Below, piece by piece: positions 22,201 through 34,200 of a DNA stretch of 64,000 nucleotides (its first letter is position 1; every line of letters begins with the position of its first letter). The notes under the pieces are model-generated. The model had not been told where the DNA came from, made no database searches, and worked only from the letters and a program-made list of their open reading frames with translations. Position numbers and translations under genes: made by a program. The stretch covers positions 151,501-215,500 of the forward strand of contig CBFFRP010000144.1 in NCBI GenBank assembly GCA_965644295.1, in the 5' to 3' direction. This DNA is from Paraphysomonas bandaiensis (taxonomy: Eukaryota > Chrysophyceae).

Positions 22201-25200
22201 GTGTAAAGCGTGAGTTGATCAGAGCATTAGGTGGTGGAGGTAGTGGTTCTGGTGTTCGCGGGCGTGGAGAGGATATAGAAGAGGATGAACTGAATGTTGG
22301 CACAAGGGTAGAAGCTCGGTACCGTGGTAAAATGAAATATTATCCTGGTGTAATTACTCGTGTTCGTCTTGGTGGTAAAGCGTTTGATATCGACTATGAT
22401 GATGGGGAGCAGGAGATGGGTGTAAAGCGTGAGTTGATCAGAGCATTAGGTGGTGGAGGTAGTGGTTCTGGTGTTCGCGGGCGTGGAGAGGATATAGAAG
22501 AGGATGAACTGAATGTTGGCACGAGGGTAGAGGCTCGGTACCGTGGTAAAATGAAATATTATCCTGGTGTAATTACTCGTGTTCGTCTTGGTGGTAAAGC
22601 GTTTGATATCGACTATGATGATGGGGAGCAGGAGATGGGTGTAAAGCGTGAGTTGATCAGAGCATTAGGTGGTGGAGGTAGTGGTTCTGGTGTTCGTGGG
22701 CGTGGAGAGGATATAGAAGAGGATGACTTGATAGTTGGCACGAAGGTGGAGGCACGATACCGTGGTAAAATGAAATATTATCCTGGTGTAATTAGTCGTG
22801 TTCGATTAAATGGAACATTTGATATTGATTATGACGATGGCGAGAAGGAGACGAGCGTTGAGCGTTCTCTTATCAGGAAGTTGGGAAGAAGTCGTAGTCG
22901 AAGTGCTAGTCGACGTCGTGATGACGATATTGAAGAGGATGACTTGATAGTTGGCACGAAGGTGGAGGCTCGGTACCGTGGTAAAATGAAATATTATCCT
23001 GGTGTAATTACTCGTGTTCGTCTTGGTGGTAAAGCGTTTGATATCGACTATGATGATGGGGAGCAGGAGATGGGTGTAAAGCGTGAGTTGATCAGAGCAT
23101 TAGGTGGTGGAGGTAGTGGTTCTGGTGTTCGTGGGCGTGGAGAGGATATAGAAGAGGATGACTTGATAGTTGGCACGAAGGTGGAGGCACGATACCGTGG
23201 TAAAATGAAATATTATCCTGGTGTAATTAGTCGTGTTCGATTAAATGGAACATTTGATATTGATTATGACGATGGCGAGAAGGAGACGAGTGTTGAGCGT
23301 TCTCTTATCAGGAAGTTGGGAAGAAGTCGTAGTCGAAGTGCTAGTCGACGTCGTGATGACGATATTGACGAGGATGACTTGATAGTTGGCACGAAGGTGG
23401 AGGCTCGGTACCGTGGTAAAATGAAATATTATCCTGGTGTAATTAGTCGTGTTCGTCTTGGTGGTAAAGCGTTTGATATCGACTATGATGATGGGGAGCA
23501 GGAGATGGGTGTAAAGCGTGAGTTGATCAGAGCATTAGGTGGTGGAGGTAGTGGTTCTGGTGTTCGTGGGCGTGGAGAGGATATAGAAGAGGATGACTTG
23601 ATAGTTGGCACGAAGGTGGAGGCACGATACCGTGGTAAAATGAAATATTATCCTGGTGTAATTAGTCGTGTTCGATTAAATGGAACATTTGATATTGATT
23701 ATGACGATGGCGAGAAGGAGACGAGTGTTGAGCGTTCTCTTATCAGGAAGTTGGGAAGAAGTCGTAGTCGAAGTGCTAGTCGACGTCGTGATGACGATAT
23801 TGAAGAGGATGACTTGATAGTTGGCACGAAGGTGGAGGCTCGATACCGTGGTAAAATGAAATATTATCCTGGTGTAATTAGTCGTGTTCGATTGAATGGA
23901 ACATTTGATATTGATTATGACGATGGCGAGAAGGAGACGAGCGTTGAGCGTTCTCTTATCAGGAAGTTGGGAAGAAGTCGTAGTCGAAGTGCTAGTCGAC
24001 GTCGTAATGACGATATAGAAGACGATATTGAAGAGGATGAATTGAGAGTTGGCACGAAGGTGGAGGCACGGTACCGTGGTAAAATGAAATATTATCCTGG
24101 TGTAATTAGTCGTGTTCGATTGAATGGAACATTTGATATTGATTATGACGATGGCGAGAAGGAGACGAGTGTTGAGCGTTCTCTTATCAGGAAGTTGGGA
24201 AGAAGTCGTAGTCGAAGTGCTAGTCGACGTCGTAATGACGATATAGAAGACGATATAGAAGACGATATTGAGGAGGATGACTTGATAGTTGGCACGAAGG
24301 TGGAGGCACGGTACCGTGGTAAAATGAAATATTATCCTGGTGTAATTAGTCGTGTTCGATTGAATGGGACATTTGATATTGATTATGACGATGGCGAGAA
24401 GGAGTCGAGTGTTGAGCGTTCTCTTATCAGGAAGTTGGGAAGAAGTCGTAGTCGAAGTGCTAGTCGACGTCGTAATGACGATATAGAAGACGATATTGAG
24501 GAGGATGACTTGATAGTTGGCACGAAGGTGGAGGCACGGTACCGTGGTAAAATGAAATATTATCCTGGTGTAATTAGTCGTGTTCGATTAAATGGAACAT
24601 TTGATATTGAATATGACGATGGCGAGAAGGAGACGAGCGTTGAGCGTTCTCTTATCAGGAAGTTGGGAAGAAGTCGTAGTCGAAGTACTAGTCGACGTCG
24701 TAATGACGATATTGAAGACGATATTGAAGAGGATGAATTGATAGTTGGCACGAAGGTGGAGGCACGGTACCGTGGTAAAATGAAATATTATCCTGGTGTA
24801 ATTAGTCGTGTTCGATTGAATGGAACATTTGATATTGAATATGACGATGGCGAGAAGGAGACGAGCGTAGATCGTAGCTTTATCAAAGTGTCTAGAAGGA
24901 AAAGTGAACGCGGATGCGATGAATACGGGGACTGGGATGTTGGCAGTCGCGTTGAATCTCGCCACAAAGGAACGTCATCCTTTTATTCTGGGATTATAAC
25001 CCGCGTCAGGTTTGGTGGAAAAGCCTTTGACGTAGAATACGACCATAACGGGGAGCTTGAAACGTCAGTATCTGCAAGCAATATTAGAGGTGTTGATGAA
25101 GTAAGGCACAAACGAGTGCGTCATTTGGAAAACATCAAGCCTAAAAAAGGGGCTCATCTAGCTGGAGATCGAGTTGCCTGTTATTGGTATCGCCCAAATT

Positions 25201-28200
25201 CCTACAGTGCACCAAGACTTTTTGAGACTCCCAAACCTGTGCGGATTATTCACTTTAACAATGACGGTTACTACACTGTGGAGTTTGAAACCGACGGCTC
25301 ATTTCTGGATGATGTGAGTGAAGACCACCTTGAAGACTGGGCTGTTGCGAATGAAAAGATGAGGAATGGTCGAACTCTTTCAGGAACAAAAACTAATACA
25401 CCAGACCTTCCTTCAGATTGGATTGCTATTTTAGAAATGTCGAAATCATTCGGGATGCAGAAGAGAAATAGAAACCGATACACTGCTCCAACAGTTGAAC
25501 AGTTACTACGAGAAAAATCGGATATGAAAAAGTTGCGTCTTTGTTTTGACACAGACACACTTGACGAATTTCAAGATGTATTTGAAGATCATGATCGACA
25601 TGATGATGGCGTCATAGATATTGATAAACTGCTCTCGTGTTTCAAAGCACTTGGTGCGGAAGCCTCTCGAACGGATGTAAAATTGTGGGCAAAGAACAGA
25701 GGAAAAAATGGCAAGCCTTTGAGAGCATTCGATTTTGTTGATATGATGTTTGCTTACGCGGCTCTATTTTATCCGCCTCCATCTGAGACAGACATGAGTG
25801 CTGTTGAGACCAGTATCCTCGCTCGCTCGCTCCGCCTAAATGGTGAATGGAAAGATATGAGTTACTTCGCAAGGAGTTTTGGTAGGAAACGGCTTCGAGA
25901 TCTGGAAAGCGCGTTCGATGCATACGCTGTTCGCGATAGTAGTGGGGAGCCGCGCATTCAAGTAAAGCACATGCTGGAAGCTTTCCATCGATGTGGAAAA
26001 TCTATTACTATGACGAGAATGACTGAGTGGATGACGGACGCGGACGTGCGTCCTCACGACGCACTATCTTTGGCCGATTTTGTTTCTGTGTTTGCATTTT
26101 TCTTTGGCCCTTCGTCAGCCGTGGCGTCTGCACATCCTGTGGAAAGTCGTGCTGGAGTTCGGTTGACACTATCTGAGATTGCCGTGAATGTACTGCAGGA
26201 AGAGAGATGGAGAGGCAGCGCAGATCAAGTCGATTCGTTTGTCCGTCGTTTGGGAGCAGGAAGGCCCGCTAGAACTGTGGAATGTATTGCCAAACTTCGA
26301 GACGCTTTTGATAGTATAGACACCGATTCTAGGGGAATTGTACCGATGGATAGAATTGCGGACATATTACGACATGCTGATATCCCTCCGGCTACTACGG
26401 AGTCCTACATTCAGACGTTCATTGCCAATTCGAAGAAGGCTATGAACCACTCTGTTGTGCTTCCAGAAATATTTGAACACTTTGGCTCCATAATTCAGGA
26501 TGTATGTGAGAGCTCCGTCAGTGTTGCGGAGGCACTGGCCATGTTTCGACTGCACAGTGACGTTTCGACCATACGATCTGCTATAGATCTTACGCTGAGG
26601 ATTATTGACAACATATTGTCACATACAAATGACTCCAAGTACTGGAGAATAAATGTATTGAGCGAGGTAAGGTAATTGTATTCTTGACATGGTTAATAGA
26701 TTAAGTAGGAATTTGCTGGGAAAATATGGCAATTTCCTGCTGGAACGGCTTTGATGCGCTCTGTTGGATTTAATATCAATCCAAGTGACTCTATATCTCA
26801 AAAAGGTAATAAACGTATGGTGATATCTTTAGAAGTACCCACACCAGACGGAGAGTATCCACCTGTTCTTCCGACTGCTGTGACAAATTCGTTGAAGGCC
26901 AAGAGGGTGGAAATTGAACAGGAATTGGCTGCTCTTGAGGGTGCCCCTTCTGTTGGAGCTGCTGTACGTGAGATTCGTCAACACCATTCTGCTGTTGAGA
27001 CTCGACAAGGCGCAGAAACTGCACTGTCATTAATTCGAAATGTTCTTGCGAACCCTCGTGACATCAGGATGTACCGCGTAAAGAAAGCAAACCCGGCGTT
27101 TTTTCGAACATTGGGAAGGCTGAACGGGTCGGAGCTGCTGATGAGGGCAATTGGCTTTGTATCAGGGAGTGACGCAGATGTCGGGGGAACCGAAGCTTCA
27201 GCTGGGGCAATATATGTGCTCCACTCTATTGGGTCTGGAAAGTTTGATGCAGCACGGCAGTTGACTGAGAAGCCTCTTCAAGGTTTGTATGTGCCGAGGA
27301 AATGTTATAGTATGCATGTGATGGATGAAATATGTCCAGGTACCCATGGGTTTAAGTTTCCAGCGCTAGATTCGGAAACAGAAAAATTTTTGTGGAGACG
27401 CAAGGCGGAATTAGATATGGCATTGAGGCAGTTAGATTCGATTGTTGGTACGCGGAAATGATATGCTATTTTTTCGTTGTAGTAATGTGTTAATGTAGTT
27501 GAGAGCGTGAGCGAAGCGGCCCCAGTGTCTACTTTATCCGATCCAATGACTGCAGTGAAAGATGAATTGGCCACTGGAAGTATTGGAAAGCATTCCAAAT
27601 CAACGAAGGTCAAGCAGTCAAGGTCATCGTCTAATAAACAGCACCCTGTCAGTGTGCCAGTTCTGAAGAATAAATCTACTTTGTCGTCGTTGCAAGATTA
27701 TTTGAATGGGGCATCACCTGCTCAAGTTACTCAGATTAATATGATCCGCCGAGTCTTTGAAATTATGGATGCTGATGGTGATGGCTTGTTATCTGCTGCC
27801 GATGTTAAAGCATACTTCCGTGCTATTAACAGAACTGCGACGGACAATGTTGTGCACAAGTGGATTCGAGAGCGTGATATTGATCAGGATGGTGCCGTTT
27901 CTCTTGTTGAATTTGTTTCGAGTTTCGCATATCAGCTTGACCCATTGAGTAAGAACTCTGGGTCGAAAGCACATGGTCGGGACAAGGGCATTCCATCGGC
28001 TATTGCTACAGCTTTTGGAACAGTTAGACTGGCATGTTCCCCGCCAGAATTAGTCGATGCGGTGAATACTGCCAGCAATTATATACAGAAAATACTTGAC
28101 TCGCCAACTACTAAAGAGTTTTGGAGAATTCATATTGGGGATTCACATTTCCAGCAGAAGTTAGGGCGGCTCTTGGGAGGTGTCAAATTAATGCAAGCAC

Positions 28201-31200
28201 TAGGGTTTGAGCTTGAAGAAAATGGAGATATCCTCGCGCTGAGAGACGAGCACGGGGCTAAGTGGGAGACAGTTCCCGTTCAAATGAGAAAGAAGCTGGC
28301 TAGGAACCTCGAGGAACTAATGTTCCATAAAAACTCACTTTTGGAGCCATCTGTGAGTAATATTGCGGCAGGTTTGTGCACCTGGTCATGATTACTATGT
28401 TGTTGATATTGAGGTTTTGTAGTATCAAGTGCTGTGGGACTGTGCGGCGAATCATTTGAAAAAGCTACTGAGTGGGGCGTCGCCATTGAGTCTGTCATTT
28501 CGATACTGAACAATATTCTTAACCACCCCGATGAACCCAAATATTATACAATAAATCCATCCAATATGCACTTTCACAGAAGGTATTCTAGCTTTATATC
28601 TGGTACTCTGTATTCTTATTGCGATGTAGAATCGGTCGACTTGATGGTGGCATTCAAATGCTTGTTGCTCTGGGGTTTCGTGAGGAGGAAGGCGGAGTCC
28701 TCACTCTTCCAATGGGGTCTAATCTGTATGACTTAAGTGCCAGAAAGCATGAGTTTGAAGTTGGATTAGAGCAACTTCGAAAGCGAATAGCAATGGATAG
28801 CACTCGGGATTTCGGTAAGCAGGTACAACCAGATGGTGGGGACGAAAGTATACCACCACAGAAGAATGATCCCAGTGTCAATATTGCACGGTGAGATAGT
28901 TGTCGATAAGCAATTTTGATCTGCGTACTAATATGAAGTAGTTCTGTATCTGCAGGTGAATCAAATATACAAACCCAACAACTTGTGAAGCCTACGAGAG
29001 CCATTGGCAAAAAAGTAATGAATGACTTGAAAGAAGAGAAAATGAAGAGGATGAAAGCTGAAACAGCTCTGCACAGACAGTCTGAGTTAATCAAAGACCT
29101 TCAAGCTGTGGTCAGCACACTGCAGAATCGTGAGGAAAGTCACTTATCGTTAAGACAAGGTTTGACCATTGGAAGACTAGATGTGGATGAGAAAAAGGAA
29201 TTGGAGAAGGATGTCAATAGGCTGGGCAAAACGAGTTTTGCTTTCGAGAAGCAAGATGCATCACAATCAACAGCCAAGCAAGTTTCCAACAGTGCTCCTT
29301 CAGCATCGCAGCGTCCTGCGTCAACCCGAGGTAGCGTTAGGGGTGGCAATTCTGTGGAGATAAATGTACTGAATTCTGCGACCACTGTTCTGGTGGAATC
29401 ATGTTCTGTCGGTGATATGAAATTGCTGACGCAGAGTAGCGACGGATTCACGAGGGGAATGAAGGTGCTTATTGGGTCTGGGACCAAAACTGAGATACGC
29501 ACTGTAAGTGGACTGGGTAGCATATTAATTGATGCTCCACTCGCCTTTGCACATCCTGCTGGGGCTCCTGTGTTTGGAGTAGCGCCCACCCAGTCGAATA
29601 TCAAGCGACTGCACAAGAAAATGATGATTGAGTTCGCGCGGGGGGTTATTATCGAGGATGTTATTCCGGATGCAGTAAGGCAGGGATCTCAAAAGCACAC
29701 AGAGTACTTGCTCAATAGTTTTTACGTCAAACGACCAATCGCTACACATACGTTTATTATCCAGCCACTTAGCTGTGCGCAGTTATCCACCGGTGAATAC
29801 TGCAGGACATCATTGTGTTCAGCCTCTTCACATATGGGGCGAATTTTATATGGGTTGAAGGACAAAGTTCGAGTTGTGGATGCCGAATTGAGCGCTGTTT
29901 CCGTTGTCAATATGTTTTTGACATTCTGTGATGATTGTGACGTGAGGTACAGTATGCCTGAGATGCTATTATCAACTTTTCAAATGCACCTTGAGATTGA
30001 TCCCATGATATATGGTATCTTTTCACGTATAGCATGCTATCAACATTTTTCAAGTCCGGTAGAAATGTTTTCCTATTATGCCGAAGGAAAAGAAGCCATG
30101 CGCTGGTCAACTTATTTTTCGATGATGACAGGTACGAAAGCATCGACAAAGGAAAAGGATATTGGTATACAAGAAGCAGATTCCCTTGGCATTTGTCCCC
30201 GAACTTTAACTTTGCTTGGATGTGTATTTGATTTGCTTGACAGTGATGGAGATGAACTGCTGTCTGTGCATGAAGTATGCTGTGCGTTTGGCGAACTGGA
30301 TGGTGTGCCTCCTTCACGACGTGACATTTCAATGTGCACGCAGCTTGCAGTTGATTACTCAATTCAAAGCCCAGTGATAGATTTCCACTCTTTTATGACT
30401 CTACGAAGTAGATATTCTAAACTTGCACACATCCTACCTGGTGGCCTAAGACTCGCGGGACGGTGGACACTCCGTTGTGCTTGTTCAAACTACGCTGCAA
30501 TTCAAAGGAGTTCATTCATTAGCCCAAAGGCGATAAAAGATCATATTCCTTCGGACTTGTTGACATGTATTCATTTACCTACACAGATGACGGTGGAGTC
30601 AGTAATTGATCACATGACATCCTCTGTATCTTCGGATTATATAGAGCTAAAATTGTGTGGTGCCTCCTTATTTAGCAATGCCCCTATTTTGCCGGCACGA
30701 GAAACTAATATCTTAGAAATATCCAGCGAAGGTTACCAGGTTGCTCAAGTCACAGTCGATTGCAGTAAATCGCGGGCGTTCGTGTTGTGTACGGACGGAG
30801 TAGTTCATGTTATTGATATTTTATCTGGCCGAGAATTATTCAAACAGAGAGTTATCTGGTCAGAGCCGATTCTATCTCGGACAATTGAAAGCCATGATAA
30901 GTTTGTGAGGTGGCGTAAAGACACATTGTCACGCATGCAGCAGCCACAAGGCGACGATACTGAGAAGATATCGTCCCAATTAGCCAGTTATGTTCTATCC
31001 CTTCCACACACTGGAAATCTATTAGCTGTAAATGGCGATGGTGGCCTTGTTGTGGTGAATTGCAGTGTTTCTTGCGGTGCACTATGTATACTTGATGAGC
31101 TCTCTTTACGTAGAATATGTCGTATAAAAGCGCCTGGAAGACTGAGCGATGTTCTGGAAGGTGCTGTTCGAAATATTTCTTTCGGACATAGAGTTGATGT

Positions 31201-34200
31201 CACACCGCATTCCCAGGAATGCACGGGCGCGGTGTGTAGTTTGTCAGTGTGTTCGAGGCGCTGTGTAATTTTCTGTCAGCTATACAATGCGCCTGATATA
31301 CACTGCTTGTCGTTATTTAACGGAGAAACTGTTGCTGTACTCGGAGGACATCTCAATACAATTTCAACTTTCGAGATATGTAATTCTCAGAGGTTTATAC
31401 TGACTGGATCCGTCGACTGTACTATCAGGCTCTGGAAATTTGACACCTGCCTTCCACATGAGATGTTACATCGGAGTGAAAGCAACGCGGTAAAGAAAGT
31501 AATTGCTGCATCTCTGGTCTCGAAGGCACCTCTGCGTGAGTTAGGATATACTTTAGCAGCGTTGATAAACATCTCTGCTACTTGGCGACGAGGAACTATA
31601 ACTGGCTTTTGTGATGGCGAACATCATTCCAAGGAGCCATTTTCTCTACATCATTCTTTCGAAGTCGAAGTTATGTTTGAAGATGCCTCTGTGAAATCAT
31701 ATGCGAACAGATCTCTGCTCCGATCTCCCGAGGAGGCAATTATTGCTCCAAGCGGCCCTCCGCAGTGGAAGAATTCTGAGGCAAGGTTAGCGTTGGGTGC
31801 GGACATAGTTGTATTTGAGGTTGATCCCGAATGCGCAGCATTGGCATTGGCACGATATTTGGGTGTTGAAAGCTTTGCTGTTCAGTGTTTCAAAGACTGG
31901 GCAACCTTGGTTCAAGATCTCATTGATAGCACGGGCACAAACGGGGTCAATGTCTCCAACGCTCTCTATTTAGGTGGGCTACACTTAAATAGACGAGTAT
32001 CACTAACAGAGTTCATGCGAATTGTGTTCGATATGTCGCATCTGTTGCAGCGAGGTACTGAAAGCCGCACTAAATTTTGTGACAAGCTTTTGTTTGGTGG
32101 ACATTCTGCTGCAATAGTCTCGGCTGTCTTCTCAGATATTGCTAAGGTAATAGTATCAGTTGATCAAAATGGGTGGTGTTGTTTGTGGGACACTAACAAT
32201 CCCCGAGTATCACTGTCCTTGATTAGCCCTTTCTCTTCTCCTGCTCTAGTAGGTCACCACCCCTTTTCCTTGGTGGCGAGAATGCAAATTGCAGACTGTA
32301 AACTTCCACACATTGCTGGGATGAATGTATCTGTTTCCTCTATGTGCAGGTTCTCGTGCCCATCAGATACAACTCCACCTTTTCCTTTGACGGCAGAGAG
32401 CTTGAATGCAGCGTACAAGGTCGACTGCAAATTTCCTACAGATGAAGTCAAAGTCCGGGGGCTTATATATGTCATGGTTGATATGACTCGTATTTGTCTA
32501 GAGACAACCGCCTTTCTTCCTAGTTTGGTGTCCATGGATTGTGCGAATGCATTCATGTGCAGTCCAACATTGTTGTCCAACATTGTTACTCACCAGGGAA
32601 AATCGTCATTGCAGCGTTTGTATGAGTCGAGGGATCGAATCCACCGTATTGTTTACGCAGTATCATGCGCTCATAGCTCTCTAGAAAGGCTAGCAGGTGA
32701 TCTCTCTGCGTATGGTGTGCTACAACGTGGCTATACCAAAACTCCTTCTGAACGAATTGATGTTGTGTGCTTCGAAAACTCCAGTTCTCGCGCTTATTCA
32801 GTGAAGTCAACAACCGCTGATGCTATACGACCTGCAAATTGTCGATGTGGTATAATTGTTGGGCATTTAAAGGACGATAAACTCATAGTTGCGTTGGACA
32901 ACTCGAACGATATAATTCACGTGAACATGTCAGACATATTGGTTGCATTCGACAGACCATCCGCTTTAAAAAATGAAAACGAAGACCGTTTCATGTTGGG
33001 GTGCAAGGTTAAGTTTAAGTACAGCTCTGTGACTACGGACAGGGTGGGGTACAAGGACAACGCGAATACAGCTGAGATGTTTGTCGTCCAACTGAATTTG
33101 TCAACCGAGAAGGAACAGATGGGCACATGCGCGGTCACTATGTTTGTAGGCCGAAACTCATGTGTAATGGCCGCAGCTGATTGCTGCAAAACGTCAGTGT
33201 CTGAGGCTACCAGTAAGCAACTCCGAATTTCATACATGAAGTATCTTGAGAGATTATTCGGTTCCTACAGTGCGTTTTTATTTCGGCGGTCATCATTGCT
33301 TAGAGGTTGGAGATCGTGTTTTTCATATAATGCCTGTAGGGTTCTGCAGTCAGGTGTATTTGTAGACAAGGAAAGACTTATTTTACTAGGCGAACTATCT
33401 GGGGCAAGCGCGTTGCCTGCAGTCGGATCTCTCTCTCCAATACATGATTGTGTGTACTATTCCGTACTTGGTCTTGTACTAACTGGATTTTTGGAGTCAT
33501 GTGACGATTCTCACCCTTTGGCGTTGTATATCTGGACCGTTTTAGGACGCGATTTATCAGAACTCTTACGTTCAAACAAACACCTCGTTGAAGAAGACGT
33601 TGCTCGTGAAAACACGAAGCGTACCCAAGAAAAATATCGAGGGAAGTCGTGGAATGTGGATGACTTGTTTAAACCATTCCTGGGACGCCGTGGAATTCGC
33701 ACTGAGGAGCTTTTTGCGCATAGCTATTTTATGGCGCTCGGTGCAAAGGGAAATACAACAATTGAGATTGAGATTTTAAGTGATAAATTATATAATAATC
33801 TCCGCCGTAGTGGCACGTCGCTGAGCGATTCTATTGGACCCCTTATGCGAGAAGACATTACATTCTCCTGCATTACCACAGAGAAAATGATTGCTGTCGC
33901 AGCTGAAGGGTCTAGTGGGGCCGACAATGATGGTCTGCTATCCTCTTCTTTCAGAGTTAACATGAAGAATTTGAAGAAGAGTAAAGGAGCTATGCAATTC
34001 CTGCTGCGGGAAGAGTACTTTTTTTTCTTGAATGTACTTCTTAATCGTAAACTTGATTTGAGGCGAAAAGAAACCCGAAATTCATTCCAGGCATCATTGG
34101 CTACCATAATGGAAGCTTCGTTTTATATTCTGAAAGATGTATTGCGATCACCGAGGAATTGCACTGCAAACGGAAAAGTGAATTCCTTTAATCCAGTTTT

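Noticed and set aside
24560-24965. Minus-strand frames within the Tudor array
   Set aside because: Mirror images of the repeat coding sequence, low-complexity Ser/Thr-rich, with no independent signal.
16786-25090. Tandem direct repeats as a CRISPR-like or satellite array
   Set aside because: The units are a continuous open frame with conserved protein sequence and no spacer-repeat alternation.
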